Assembly: GCA_025201375.1 (NCBI GenBank) | Contig: JAIWZP010000011.1 | Span: forward strand, 310,001 to 374,000 | DNA length: 64,000 nucleotides | Reading direction: 5' to 3' | Source of the DNA: Gongronella butleri | Taxonomy: Eukaryota > Mucoromycota > Mucoromycetes > Mucorales > Cunninghamellaceae | Shown: positions 1 through 12,089 of the stretch, piece by piece | Numbering within the stretch: position 1 is the first letter of the stretch | How the letters are laid out: the number at the start of each line of letters is the position of its first letter | Position numbers and translations under genes: made by a program | Notes under the pieces: generated by a model | What the model was told of the DNA's origin: nothing | Seen by the model: only the letters and a program-made list of their open reading frames with translations | Databases searched by the model: none

Positions 1-2
1 TC

Positions 3-515
3 CGCAGCTACAATGACGCCTTTGTGCATCAGATGCGTCTGCAGGAAAAGATGCTACGCGAGCAACAATTTGAATACGAGCGGGAATACATGTACAATGA
101 AATGATCCGCCGCAAACACGAACAGCAGCAGGCCTCCCTGGCATTGTACCAACACTACCTCGCGTCGTCGGGCATGGTCACGCCACCCGAGATGGACGAC
201 GCGCTCATTGACCAGCATTCTCGGCTCAATCATCAAAATGCAGACTGGATACATCATCCTCATCCCCATCATCCACAGCAAACCACATTGCTGCCACCAC
301 CACTACCGCCTGCATCGTCTTCAGCAGCCAGAGAAGGCGCCATGAAGGCCCACGACACACCGCACCGCTTGTCTACTATCTATACCCACGCCGACTTTGC
401 CGATTCGTCCACATCGACGCTCGGTATGGCAACATGGACACCTTCGACGGACACCGATGACGATGTCGATGTGTTTTCCGAGCTCGCCAATCGCTTGCAG
501 GCCAGCTCCTTGTAA
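3..515 (+). CDS. 3' end of an unrecognised protein gene (partial)
   Basis: The reading frame is open from the window edge to the stop at 513-515 and supplies about 170 C-terminal residues; the start lies outside the window. The first 60 residues are charged and probably helical, rich in Glu, Arg, Gln and Met. The rest is low complexity with His/Pro and Ser/Thr stretches and an acidic patch (TDTDDDVDVF) shortly before the end. No catalytic motif or recognisable domain is visible. This looks like the disordered tail of a larger regulatory or scaffold protein. The downstream sequence is T-rich, as expected of a 3' UTR. The coding call is fairly safe; the function is unknown. Confidence 0.6.
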   Translation, partial: RSYNDAFVHQMRLQEKMLREQQFEYEREYMYNEMIRRKHEQQQASLALYQHYLASSGMVTPPEMDDALIDQHSRLNHQNADWIHHPHPHHPQQTTLLPPPLPPASSSAAREGAMKAHDTPHRLSTIYTHADFADSSTSTLGMATWTPSTDTDDDVDVFSELANRLQASSL

Positions 516-1162
516 TTTGCAAGTAAATTCCCCTCATCGCAATTATCCCCTCCCCTTTTTCCCTCCCTTGCCATTCGATCGGGGGGCACAACCCCACATC
601 TTTTTTTGTCCATTTTTTTTTTGTTCCATTCGCGTTCCACCCGTCGTATCACCGCCAAAAAGTCGTAGACAAAGAGGACACGCGACATGGAAAGTGAGAG
701 GGGACCATGGCTTTTTTTTTCAATTTGTACACACATTGCCTTTTTTTTTCACCTTTCCCCCCTCCTTTTGTAATATTTCTCCCTCGTTTTTTTTGCATGA
801 GCGCCATGTCATTTTCCCATTCGATTCAGACCCAATTCTAATTTTGCACGCGAAACAAATAAAAACAAAGAAATTGACACCCCCCTCTTTTCCGCTTTTC
901 CGCTTCCTCCTTCTTTATTTGCTAGGTTCAGAGCACTTGCTCACTCTTGCATGGCAACACAACCCGTGTGTAACCGACGCGCTCGTGCGACAAATTGCCC
1001 AAGGAGCTTTTTTGTCGCCGTCTCAAAAAGTAAAAATACAGCCATTGACAAGCGTCACGCGACAAATGGACCGTGGGTCCTTGGCTTTATTTTTTTATTT
1101 GTGTGTGTGTGTGTGTGTGTGTGTGCGGTGTGGACCCAAGAAAAAAAAAAAAGGGAGGGAGT
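516..1162. other. intergenic region between two convergent 3' ends
   Basis: This stretch separates the partial plus-strand gene from the convergent Hsp31-like gene. It holds T-rich runs typical of the 3' flanks here and a GT dinucleotide tract near 1101. The long frames that cross it are low complexity and I do not support them as genes. Confidence 0.6.
1101..1125. repeat. (GT)n microsatellite
   Basis: An uninterrupted GT dinucleotide tract of about 25 nt lies in the 3' flank between the convergent genes. It can form Z-DNA-like structure and is likely to vary in length. Confidence 0.9.
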
Positions 1163-1585
1163 TTACGCGCTCTGCTTTAGCACTTGGAGCGTCAATTGCG
1201 CAAGGGGCGACGCACTCGCGGGATTGGCCCTAAAAGGGAGGCGCGAGGTCAGCAACGACAAGGCTCTTTCTTTTTTTTTCCAGATGACTTTTTTTTTTTT
1301 TTTTTTACCCAGTGAGGACACGGCCATCTTGTTGGATACACACCGCCAAGGGTGTCTCGGGCGCGACATACTTTGCACCAGCAGCCGCGGCACCCTCCTC
1401 GACGGTCTGCAGCCCGTCGGCCTTGATCTTGTCCATGACACTGAACGCGATCTCACCCTCGGTCGAGAACCCGGTGATCGTCTTGCCCTTGATGATCGAT
1501 GCACCCGACGCGTCCTTGATCTGCGGAAGAACTAGATCAAAACAAATGAGCATCCCTGTTTTTTTTTTACACTAGTGCATGGGGT

Positions 1586-1634
<49 letters not shown>

Positions 1635-2205
1635 TGGGACTCACTAATCGGTGCGTGACACACGGCACTCACGCTATTTGAGAAGAAAAAAAAAACGTTT
1701 CAGGTTAACCCGTTTATTTTTTTTAATCCTTTGGGAGCTTCTTACATGCCACCTTTGGCGTAAATGGACTCAACGGCGCGAATGAGATGCGTGGCCTTGG
1801 GATAATCATACAGCGTCGAATGACCAGCCGACAAGAACACGATGTTGTAGTCATCCGGGTTGATGTCGGCCGCCTTTTTCAAATTGTGATGCAGCTGGTG
1901 CATGAATCCGCTGGACGAGTCCGAGTAGGCTGCAAAGTCGTCGGCCGACATCACATCCGCCGTCACCGAGTGCTCATCAAAGCCAAACGTGCCCGTCTCG
2001 GTCACGAGATCCACCTGGAGCCCATGCTCCGTGAACTCTTTCCTATAAAATGACAAATAAAGTGTCAATGCGCCGATGCCATCGTCGTCTTGGATCAAAA
2101 TCAATACCAGGGATGGTATGCCTCGGTAAAGTAGAGGCCAGTCTTTTTGCCGTCGGCATAAAAGACGCCATTGTAGGACGAAATAACAAGAAGCACCTTG
2201 GACAT
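1163..2205 (-). CDS. HSP31: Hsp31-like glyoxalase III (DJ-1/PfpI family)
   Basis: Five exons (2205-2108, 2042-1746, 1673-1645, 1555-1309, 1229-1163) join in frame to 245 aa, close to the usual Hsp31 length. The N-terminus MSKVLLVISSYNGVFYADG, the middle FGFDEHS and SAGHSTLYDYPKA, and the C-terminal TGANPASA all follow yeast Hsp31. Members of this family detoxify methylglyoxal to D-lactate without glutathione and act as stress chaperones. The nucleophilic Cys sits in VSAVCHAP, which is coded by a 29-nt exon between two canonical introns. The intron after that exon holds a 44-nt A-run in sense. An annotation that misses this exon would call an inactive or split gene. The first donor (gtattg) is weak. 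The gene converges with the partial gene upstream. Confidence 0.88.
1590..1633. repeat. 44-nt poly-T tract (poly-A in sense) inside an Hsp31 intron
   Basis: The homopolymer lies just downstream of the donor of the second Hsp31 intron when read in the sense of that gene. It is one of a set of strand-polar intronic homopolymers in this window. Confidence 0.9.
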
Positions 2206-2405
2206 GGTTTGATTCAGAGATTTTCAAAGAGAAAAAAAAGTGGGAAAAAAAGACGACCTTTTATTAATTTGTTGTCGGTCGGCTTTAAATAGGCGCGGTG
2301 AGAACGCGCGCGTCGACCCCGTGATTAGTAATTGGGAGAAGAAGAAAAAAGTGTACAAAGGTGCGTGTAGAGTGTAGGCAAATCAACAAAAACAAATAAA
2401 TGCGA

Positions 2406-4294
2406 TCAAAAGAGGGAATCCTTCTTTTTGGAGAGCACCTTGACGAGGGCCGACTTGATGATGCTTGCGGCCTTGTCGTTCTCCTTTTTGGTGAGACCAT
2501 TGGTGATGTGGATCTTGAGCGAGGGGCGTGGCAGCGAGCGTTCCTGGTCATTGACGTATTTTGTGCGCGTGATGAGGACGCCCTGCGACGCGCACTCGTC
2601 CACGACCTCCTGCAGCAGGCGCTCCTCTTGCTCTCGCGTCGTGATGGCGCGCTGCGATAGCAGCGACGGCTTGATGCGCAAGTGCATGAAAGGCACCATC
2701 GAAAGCTCGGGATTTGTCAGCACGTCCATTTCCACGAGGCTCTCAATGTGCTTGTGGTTCAACACCTGGCGGAACGACAGCGTGCGGTCGCGCAGGTCCT
2801 TGAGCATCGACGGCTGTTGACTAATCATCTTGATCGACTCGCGCGACGCGTTCGCAAGCATTGCAGGCAGCGACGCCGAGAAACAGTAAGCAAGACCAGA
2901 CAGACGCTGATGGTCCACGACTTCCACACTGCCCGCGCAGAAACCACCGCTCGAGCACAAGACCGACGACATGGAACCCACCAACATGTCCACGTCCTTG
3001 GGCTATTTATAAAAAATCGCAAAAAAAAAAAAAACGAGGTGAGTGATGAGCCAATGGGCACTCTATTTGTAAAAGAAGTTACCTCGACGCCAAAGTGGTC
3101 GGTCACACCCTTGCCGCGTCGGCCGAGGACGCCAATGGATTCGGATTCATCGAGGATCAGACGATACTTGAATTTCTTCTTGAGTTCAATCTAAAAAGCC
3201 AAGTGCGGATCAGTTTTTTGAGCATCAAAATGACACATGGGGTCGCGTCAAAGCTCTTACCAATTGAGGCAAGGGGCAAATGTCACCAATGTTGGCAAAC
3301 AAGCCTTCGGTCACAATGAAGCGACGCGTCAGACGCTTCTTGTTGCGCAGCGTATCCTTGTGGATCTCCTGGAGCACACGCTCGAGATCGTCCATGTCAT
3401 TGTGCTTGAACCAGCGGATGTTGGAGCGCGAGATTTGCACGCCCTTTTGGACCGCGAAGCTGACACCATCGTCGCTATTCAAAAAAAAAAAAAAAAAAAA
3501 AAAAAAGGAAAAAAAATGAGAAAATAGCTCAAAAAGCGAGGAAAAAAAAAGTGGACGAATGGGCACTTACACGACGAGGAGGTCGCCACGCTTGGAGAAG
3601 GCGGGGATGACCGAGGACACGGTGGAAAAGCCCTGCGCGTAGAGGATGGCATCGTCCATGCCCAGGAAGCGGGCAATTTCGCGTTCGAGGTCCATGTGCA
3701 GGTCCAGGGTGCCGTAAAAGCCGGGAGGGCCGCAAGTGCCGACACCATACTCCTTGAGGGTGTCAATGGCCTTTTCGCGGATGGTGTCGGAGCTGACAAA
3801 GTTGTAATAGTTGGTCGTGGCCAGGTTCATCAGCGGCTTGGCATAGCCCGTGACCTTGGTCTTGGGCGTTTGCGCGCCAACAATCAACGGCGTCTTGTCC
3901 AAATTGAATCGATCAAAGCTGCTCAGCTTGGGAACAAGGGGCTCGGGCTGCCATTCTTCCACCAATTCATCGATTTCCTACAAAAACAATGAAAACATTG
4001 CAGAATGAATAAAAAAATGAGCATTCTCGGCTTGGTGCGCCATTTTTTTTTTGCTACCTTTTCGGTGAGCTTGACGGCATTGTCGTGGGGCTTGTACTTT
4101 TTGGACAGCATGTACTTGATGGCAAAGAAAACAAGGAAAAGCTCCAAGCAAATGCGGAAGGGATCATCTTGATACGAAGTCTTGAGATAATTGATGGCGA
4201 GCGACGAGCCTGGAATGGCCACAATCAGCTCGTAAACCGAGTGGATGGTCGAATTGATGAACGCATGGTCGGGAGTCAACGTGGTGGTCTCCAT
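2406..4294 (-). CDS. LCB1: serine palmitoyltransferase subunit 1 (LCB1)
   Basis: Five exons (4294-4058, 3977-3571, 3474-3261, 3190-3083, 3002-2406) give 520 aa. LCB1 pairs with LCB2 in the ER membrane to condense serine with palmitoyl-CoA, the first step of sphingolipid synthesis. A membrane segment lies near residues 50-65 ([14 protein letters not shown]). The alpha-oxoamine synthase fold follows, with [17 protein letters not shown]; its Cys matches the human position mutated in sensory neuropathy HSAN1. LDESESIG and [12 protein letters not shown] lie where the catalytic partner carries the PLP lysine. As expected for the non-catalytic LCB1 subunit, no such lysine is present. The start at 4294 fits the usual short luminal N-terminus. 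The gene is tandem with the Hsp31-like gene but separated by about 200 bp. Confidence 0.95.
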
Positions 4295-6190
4295 TGTCTC
4301 TTTGTTATGAAAAAAAGGGAGAGAAAAAAAGTGCAAGGATATCCGGAACGACAAGCAGCAAGGCACCCATTTCAATGCCTGGCCCAATTAAGACACCGCC
4401 CAATGAAACGACATTTCGGCGGATCCAGACACAGCAAAATCTCGACGCGGAGCACGTAAAAAGGGGCGGAGGCGTCTTTCATCACTCACGACGCGGGTCA
4501 TACGCGTTGCATATACAAAGAGCCCATTCAACCTTTTTTTATTTTGCAAGCACTTTAAAGTTGCGGCCAAAAGTACAATGCGCTCCAATGTGTAAATGAA
4601 CGACACAAAAAAAAAAAAGTAAAAAAAAAAAAAACCAAAATTATCTTGCCTTTGCGTTTCTCGTTTACGTTTACGTAAAATCATCGATCTCTTCAAAATC
4701 ATAAATGGATTACACTGTCATGCACAACTTTGCATCAAAAATGAGTCGCTAAATTGCATACGTATCGTAAAAAAACAGCAAGAATGTGCCAAATTTCACG
4801 GTTTATCATAACTTTCATTTAAGCGCTTCTTGCTATTGTAAGGAGTCTTTTGGAGTAAACTCATGATCATTGGGAGCACTTCGTTGGATGCAATTTTGCT
4901 GCCTGAATCGTTGCTCCGCGGGTGCTCGACTAACAGAAACGTACTCCATTATTACTGTATAGCATTTTTGCGTTTTGCTAGATCGTCCCGCTAGACGCAT
5001 CTCTCAAAAAATTGGTAATGGCATCAGAGCAAGCATGAAGAATGGCCTGAATCCGTTTTTGAAAAAAAAACTTCAGTTACGCAGCAAACAGCAATCGAGA
5101 AATTGCACAAAATCACGATTGTCAAGCTTTAAGCAGATTTCACGCGCTTTTAAAGTGGTTGAATCGTCGTTCCGTTCCTTTTTTGAACATCATCGGAGAT
5201 CGGACAGAACCTGATTGACGCACTCTGCCATTCCAATACCTACCACGGCTCACTATACGTCATACAAAAATTTGCGCATTTGCCTTTTTGAAAAACGACA
5301 ATGCTTGTTTTCTGGACTTTGCCGGCTTGTTGTGCCTCCAGAATTTTTTTTACAGCCTACCTGCCTGCCGATGAAAACCACACCACGACACAAACTACCG
5401 CCCAGTATTGCTCGAGACAGGTCCGCCCGATTTTTTTTGAGCGCGTATAATAAATCTGCAAAAACGCCAGATTTGGCTTATTTTGCATTTAACTCGCCAT
5501 CTGCTTGGCCGACCCCGCTCAAAGATAGCCGCATCGAATTCAGCGCAAAATTTGCACCAAAAAAGCTTAAACCCCCAAGGCGCTACGACCACGTTTGAAA
5601 AATTCAGGGGTCACTCAGGGGTCACACATTTCATTCTCAGAAAATGCCAAATTTGTGATTTTTCGAACTCTGCGTGATAAATGCATCCCAAACAGGTAAC
5701 TCCGACAATTTGCTATTGGCAGACAAAATGACAGGTCGCCCGACCTTAAGAAAAAAGCCCCCAGAGTGACGCATGAATGGCTATCGACTGAGAAAAAGTG
5801 CCTACTTTGGTCAAGATTTTTTTGCAAAAATTTAAGTTTTACACTTCCAAATTAAGGTGCGTAAATTGCATGTACTGTAATTTTTTTTGTTCAGCATTTT
5901 TTTACTGTATTTTTTATTTTGCACGTTTTTGTGCGCTGTGTGGGCTGCTGCAGGCTGGCGAAAGAACTGATGCAAAAAGTTAATAAAACCCAAGCTAGCG
6001 CACTGCAAGTCATCTCATTAGTTGCTTTGCCCCCCCTGTTTGCTAGTAAAACTGCAATAAAAATCGGGGGTCGACTAGACCGTTGCCGAGCAAATCGCCA
6101 TTAAATATTTTGATGAAAAAGTGGATTTTCTCCATCAGTAGGGCTCTTCCCGCTACTCCTACGGTACCACAAGCTTTCTTTTTTTTTGTT
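4295..6190. other. gene-poor region upstream of LCB1
   Basis: About 1.9 kb with no supported gene. The first few hundred bases should hold the LCB1 promoter; the rest is AT-rich with short frames of random composition. Bases around 5315-5350 share a block of about 25 nt (tttgccggcttgttgtgcctc) with 33318-33352, which suggests old repeat fragments. I see no RNA gene. Confidence 0.5.
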
Positions 6191-6194
6191 GTTC

Positions 6195-7790
6195 ATGGAA
6201 GCTGCTACAGACGGCAAGTCGCCCCCGCACACGCCTGATACTGTAATGCGACATCAACGCCGTCCAGCACGGCGTATCACAGCTTACCCTCCGCCACCCG
6301 CGAATTCCAGGATTTGTCGCTCGCAGAAGCCGTTCAATTCGACAAATCCAGAGTTTTTGACTTGATACTGTAAGGTCAGAAAGCCCTTGCCCCCAATGCA
6401 CCTCTACAGTATCTCGACGCCCTGCGCTGGTAGCCCAATGGCATAATAATAGCCATATGGACGAAGAGCTGCGCGATGCCCCCATGATCCTCAGATGTAC
6501 CAAGTGTCAGCGAATGTATGGCCCTCGGTGGCCCACCACCAAGGCATACTCTTTTCGCAAAAGGTTGCGTGCCAACACCCCATCGCTCGCCATCAACGAC
6601 CGAGACCCGGGTCCAGGGCGCCCCCTCGAGTAACACAAGCATGCTTGCGATGATGGAGACCATCCAATCGCAAAAGGAGATGATCATTAGCCTCACGGAG
6701 CTCGTCCAAAAGCTGACCGACAGGGTCGCGCATTTGGAAAATCTCACTGTTGCCCCCCCACCACGGTCCCCCTGCCACCAAGACAGTTGCTGCACAGTCA
6801 CAACGCGTCGTCGAGCCCAAAAAGCCAAAAGAAAAGGCGATCGTCCCTGCCCCATCGCCCGCAAACCCCGATCCGCCGCAAAAAGACGCGTCTTGGGCCG
6901 TTGTCACTGTGAACAACGAGAACAATGAGCTCAATCAGCCAGGCACGCCAATTGTGGGGTGCTAGGCGCGTCAATGCACATTGTATGCATTGTGGACAGG
7001 GCGCCGCACCAACGTGCCTAGCGCTTGAGCTCAGACCGAGCTGAGAGTCCGGTGTCGGCCGGTGAATCTGCCACACACCCATTTTTTCGCCTATAAAATC
7101 CCACCTTGTTTAGATTTCCCCTTTTCCTTTTCTTTTTCACTCTGTTTTCAGATTAAAAACCCCATCTTTTGTCTCACTTATTCGCAAAGTTTACAGTCGC
7201 GTCGCGCCGCCGCCCCGCATCGAAGAAAAACAAGAAGCCTTCGTCATCATCCGCTCGCATTGCCAGCACCAAGCTGGCTTTCTCGCCACCCCATCTGAAG
7301 CCAAGAAGAAATTCACATTCCTCCACGTCCCCACCCGCCGCCATCGTCTCACGTTCAAGGCTGCACGTGCGCAGCTCGGTGCGCTTGGAGTCCAAACGCA
7401 CCGAATCATCGACATCCAGTTTCCCGCGAGGAATGTACTGTAATGGCGCTTCTGGTCAATCAGGATCATAAGACCCATCTGGAAGAAGCCCTACAGTACG
7501 TCGCCACGATCAACCCATTGCCGCCAAATACCATCCCCACGAGCCCAGGTTCCTGGCAGACCCTGCCCTCACGGCTCTGAGCCATGAGGAACAGGTGTCC
7601 CATGCCAAGGAAATCTTCCGCAAGCGCCTCCTCCGCACCACATCGGCCCGCTGGCACGCTCGTTCGTCTCGCAAGGTTGGCTGACACAAGCAGAAGCCGA
7701 CGCATGTCGCGTCGCGTCCCCGCCCACCGCGCCTAAGGCATCTCAGGATTCTGAGATGGATTTTTTCCGTGTTTCTCGCCCGCCCGTACT
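6195..7790 (+). mobile_element. decayed LINE ORF1 (gag-like) fragment
   Basis: Pieces in changing plus-strand frames line up in the order of a Mucoromycete-type LINE ORF1. They begin with an N-terminal block (LAEAVQFDKSRVFDLIL, near 6310-6368). A coiled coil follows (MIISLTELVQKLTDRVAHLE, near 6680-6740), then a Pro/Lys-rich linker ending DASWAVVTV. Next comes a block reading VPTRRHRLTFKAARAQLGAL and RIIDIQFPARNV near 7340-7430. It resumes after a frame change as MALLVNQDHKTHLEEAL, and the C-terminus reads LARSFVSQGWLTQAEADA. At least four frameshifts or stops separate the pieces, so it is dead. No reverse transcriptase ORF2 follows. Family assignment rests on remembered pattern, not a search. 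Confidence 0.55.
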
Positions 7791-8289
7791 CGTTTTGCTT
7801 CGTTTTGCCCCCCCCCCGCTTTTCGCCCATATTTATCAAATAATTAGTTAAAGTCCAATAAAACTAATCATTCATACAAAAAATTTTCTCCATCAGTTTT
7901 GGACGCATGTCGGTGAAGCTGTGCTCATTCGATAGATCGTCGAATGTCGCATCTTTGTCACCGCAGCATGCCCTATTTTTACTCTGTGCATTGACGCGAA
8001 AATAAGGATTGAAATGTTCGTTCACGCGTCGCGAGTGCACAAAGGTCATGAATCGATTTTGTCGAGCAGGGACAAAATGACACTCAGACGCATATCTTTC
8101 CATACGTGCAAGTTTCAGTTCGATCGAGACACAATTTATCGCTTCATGACTGAAAACGTGTCTTTATCGACAAATGTCGATTTTTTCGTCAGCGATCTAA
8201 CCGACACTCGGTTTTTGCGATTGCTTTGAAAAGAGAAAGGCCGAAATATCCAAATGGCAAAGTTTCAAGCGGCTGCCTTCGTCCGACGG

Positions 8290-8862
8290 CGTGCTATGTT
8301 GATTTGGAAAATCGTGAATTTTCACGGATCTTCCAAGGGGGGTCCGTCGACAATTTTCAAGCGGTGAATTCCAGGTCGCTGGATCGCCACGTCATTCATA
8401 CCTGGGATAACCGCACCCTATTTCCCGACGAAAACGCTGTAAAAACGTGGGGCCAATTACTTTGTTTCAGCGAAAAATGCGTTTTGGATCTACTAGTTTT
8501 CGCGTCAACGCTAACTTGACGAGGACTAGTTGCAACGCCTTGAAACAGGGCTCATCAGAAAAGGCGCAAATTTCTGTGTCCGTGGATGTTGTTAGTGATC
8601 TGTAAAAAATAATTGAGTTTTGTTAGAGTAGGCGCGCAACAAAAAGAATATAACGTTTGGATGCACGACGGTGGTTTGGGATACGGGCGGGTTAGCCGTT
8701 CATTTCCTTGATTGAATTTACGCACCTGATGCATCATCTCTAGCTCGTGGATGCGTCAGCGCCGCGATGTGGCGCATTTTCTCGGCGGCATGAGTCGGTG
8801 GGTCGGTGAAGAAAAATCTAAAATTGCTCACTGCTCATCAACCAGCCAGTAGGCGGACCGCG

Positions 8863-8900
<38 letters not shown>

Positions 8901-9000
8901 GAATTTTTATTGCTTTTTCCATGCGACTTTTATTGTTTGTAAGTCTGACGCCATTCTGGAAACCTATTTTTTTTTTTTTTTTGATTTTGTCTTTTGAGCC
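8290..9000 (+). repeat. dispersed non-coding repeat, copy 1 (degenerate)
   Basis: This stretch shares ordered blocks with the copies near 18700 and 46435. The blocks include a ccaaggggg-type core followed by gtcgaca and attttcaag, gatcgccacgtcattca, a ctcatcagaaaagg block, gctcatcaaccagc, and gccattctggaaacc. No reading frame is conserved. A 35-nt T-run interrupts the copy. Confidence 0.6.
8864..8898. repeat. 35-nt poly-T tract
   Basis: This homopolymer lies inside repeat copy 1. It is absent at the matching position of copies 2 and 3, where only a short T-run is found. Confidence 0.85.
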
Positions 9001-9509
9001 GGGTTATGATACGGCCCTTTTGGCGACAACACGTCGTCTCCCGCTAAACTTGTCGAAATGGCTTCAAATTTTATGCGCACTGAAGCATGGCATCAACGAT
9101 AAACTAATACAGAGATCTAAATAAGTCGTGAAAATGTGCATAGAGCAGGGATGAGACGCGTCGCGTGGGTGCTTCGGTGCTTTTGACGCGCTGGCACGGT
9201 CAAATGTCCCCCCTTTTGTGTCACCTGAACATTGCGGGGGATGAAAAGAGATTGCCGTGCCAGGTGGAGCTGCCGAGACATTTTCTTCTCCCCCTTTTTT
9301 TTCTCGTTTTCATTTGCCAAGTATACCAAGTTGTAAGTTTTTCCGCTGTTGCTCCTTTTTCATGTGGGCTACGAGCAGCACACATTTGTGAGAGCACGCG
9401 TTGTAGTGGGCAGGTGAAGCGTCGTGTGAGGTGGCCAAGGTGTTGAATAGCGGGTTTTGGAGGGTTTGTTCATATTGTCATTCTTGGTGTTTTTGCAGGA
9501 TTCTCACGA

Positions 9510-11846
9510 ATGGCACGACAATTCTCCATTGGCGAGCAAGAGAGTCCACAGCAGCGTCTGCCAGCGTACCCTCTGTCGTCGGACCACAGCAGCACGTCGT
9601 TTGTTTCGCCCGAGGGCGTGTATGAGCTGTCGCACAAGATTTTTTTCCGGTCGCTTGCGCCATACTACCGCGTCGGGTCCAAAGCGAGCCTCGTGTCGAT
9701 CAAATACAAGGAGTCGACGGTCGATAAGAGCCGGTACGAAGCGCAGCCCGGCGCGCGCTCGTTCCGCGGCTTGATGTTTGGCGAAAGCAGCAATCATCAT
9801 CATTCTCAGCATCCCGATCGGCGCGCCAGCCTCACACCGCTGCACAAGAGCGTCACTTTACCGACCGCCTACGCGTCAGCACCCACATCGCCGCAGAGCC
9901 CGACCGCTGCACCGTCAAACGTCCCCTTTTCGCTCCCATCATCGACAAATGCCATGATACCATCCGCCCTCACGCGCACACAGTCGTCATCCATCGACCA
10001 GCGCCGCGCGTCTGCCCAATGGTCCCCGTCGTCCTCTCGAAAACCAAAAACTAGCCTCACAAAGACCAATTCGTCCTTTGTTCAGCGCATCATTACAAAC
10101 GAGCAGCTTGCAAGCATTCTCGTCGCGCGCACAAGCGAAGATACCAATCTCTTTTATAATTGTGGGCCCAGCTTTGTCTGGATGGATGCGACCTGTCGCC
10201 CGGCTGTAAGAAAAATAGTACTAAAAAAAGCTTGGAGGGGGCTCATTGTCTCTCTCGCTCTTTTTTTTTTTTTTTTTTTTTTTTCCCTCTTTCTAGGAGC
10301 CGCTCTCGCGCATCATCTTCAACAGAGCCTATCCAACGTGCCATGACGTCAACCTGCTGACTCGCGGTGCCGCGCATCTGGACATCATCATTGGCTTCAC
10401 CTCCGGCGACATCATCTGGTTTGACCCATTATGCAACAAGTATGGGCGACTTAACAAAGGCGTAAGAAAAAAAAAAAAGAGAGAAACCAAATCCGCCCTA
10501 ACCAAATTTGTCTCCTTTTCCCAAAGGGTGTGATGAACGCGTCCGAGATTACCATGATCCGGTGGATCCAGGGGTCTGAGAATCTTGTGATGGCTGCATT
10601 TCAAGACGGATCCGTCATGGTCTTTGACAAGGACAAGGAGGACGGCGCTGCATTGGCTGTGTCTGATGACACCGCCGGCGCGTCGTCGTCGGCTTCGTCA
10701 TCGTCGTCGGCGTCCATCGCCAGCCACCCGCCTTCCACACATCAAAAACACATCTCGATCGTCGAGCCAATGACATCGTCTTCCTCACATGCCGCACGGA
10801 CGTCAAAGCAGATGTAAAAGTGTCTTTTATGGCAAAGCAAACAGGGACTCATCAGGCTCTTGTTTTTTATTTATAGGTTCCGCGTGTCGCGGCCGTCATC
10901 AAAACAGGCAAAGCACAATCCTGTGTCGCATTGGAAGCTGTCGGGCCAGTCGATCACCGCTTTTGCCTTTTCACCAGATTGCCAGCATGTTGCCGTCGTC
11001 GGGCTGGATGGATACCTCCGTGTGATCAATTATCTGCAGGAAAAGTATGTGTTTAAAAGGGTCAAAAATAGCACATTGAGCTTTTTTTTTCTCGTTTTAG
11101 GCTGCAAGATGTGTACGAGGCATATTACGGCGGCCTGCTCTGCGTGGCCTGGAGCCCCGATGGGCGCTATATCCTGGTAAGCAAGCGAAGAGCAAGATGA
11201 TTCCACTCTTCTATACTCATTTTGCCGTTTTTTTCTTTTCTGACAGACGGGTGGCCAGGATGATTTGGTGACGATCTGGGCGTTTCGCGAACAACGCATT
11301 GTGGCAAGATGTCAGGGCCACTCGTCCTGGGTAACCAACTCTGAGACTTTTTATGTGCATTTGACATTGCTCATGTTCTATTTCTTATTTTATTATTTTT
11401 TTTATGCGAAAAAGGTGACGAGCGTGGCATTTGATCCCTGGCGATGCGACGAGCGCGTGTACCGGTTTGCCAGCGTGGGCGAGGATGCGAAGCTGGTTCT
11501 CTGGGACTTTTCTGTTTCGGCCATTCATCGTCCAAAAAGTGTAAGACGATCAATTGGTGTCAAAATTGCCCATTGACGTTTTTTTCTTTCTCTCTACTCT
11601 CTCACATAGCGAGTCAATGCGCGGCATCGCGGCGCGTCAGTATCGTCAACGACGCACCCAACGGTGAATTTGAAGCAAGAAACGGCGATTCATCCCGTGA
11701 TTTCCAAGGCGGACGTCGCGATTTTGCAACCGACCGTGGTGAACACGGTGCACGCGGATCCGTGTGTCGGTGTGTACTATAGAGAAGATGTCATTGTGAC
11801 CACGGACAAGCGCGGCCGCGTCTGTACGTGGAAAAGACCTCAATAA
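9510..11846 (+). CDS. creC: WD-repeat protein of the WDR20/CreC family
   Basis: Eight exons (9510-10205, 10297-10461, 10527-10813, 10877-11044, 11101-11176, 11247-11330, 11415-11540, 11610-11846) join in frame to 612 aa. In fungi CreC binds and stabilises the deubiquitinase CreB; the animal homologue WDR20 activates USP12 and USP46. The long Ser-rich N-terminal region leads into WD blades. These include [50 protein letters not shown] and the hallmark [12 protein letters not shown] and [14 protein letters not shown] Ser-rich insert between blades near residue 330 is normal for the family. All introns are GT-AG. The first has a long T-run before its acceptor. The start is the first in-frame ATG after a likely 5' UTR acceptor. 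Confidence 0.9.
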
Positions 11847-12089
11847 AAGGACAAATCTTGTGTATTTTTTGCAAAAAAAAAACGTGGAAAAGTGGCAAAG
11901 AAGGACGAACAATTCTTGATGTGAGAAATCATGCGGAGATTGAATCTGATGCCCTAGCCTGATCGATTCATTGGGCAAGCGGGGGGTGACTGTCCAGCCC
12001 GCACACAAAGGAAAAAAACAACAAAACGTTCGACTTGCTCTTTTTCTTCCTCCACTCCACCCTTCTCTCTCTTTTTTTCTTATATTGCC

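Larger units (their letters stand above)
7791..9509. other. gene-poor region upstream of WDR20
   Basis: No supported gene. It contains one copy of the dispersed repeat (about 8290-9000) and a 35-nt T-run at 8864. The last 300 bases before 9510 should hold the WDR20 promoter and possibly a 5' UTR intron, because ttttgcag lies 12 nt upstream of the chosen ATG. Confidence 0.5.

Noticed and set aside
397..1233. Long plus-strand frame through T-rich and GT-repeat sequence
   Set aside because: Its composition is dominated by Phe, Pro and a Cys-Val repeat from the microsatellite. It overlaps two supported genes in other frames.
4975..5677. Several short plus-strand frames in the region upstream of LCB1
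   Set aside because: Random-looking composition, no splice logic, no recognisable motif.
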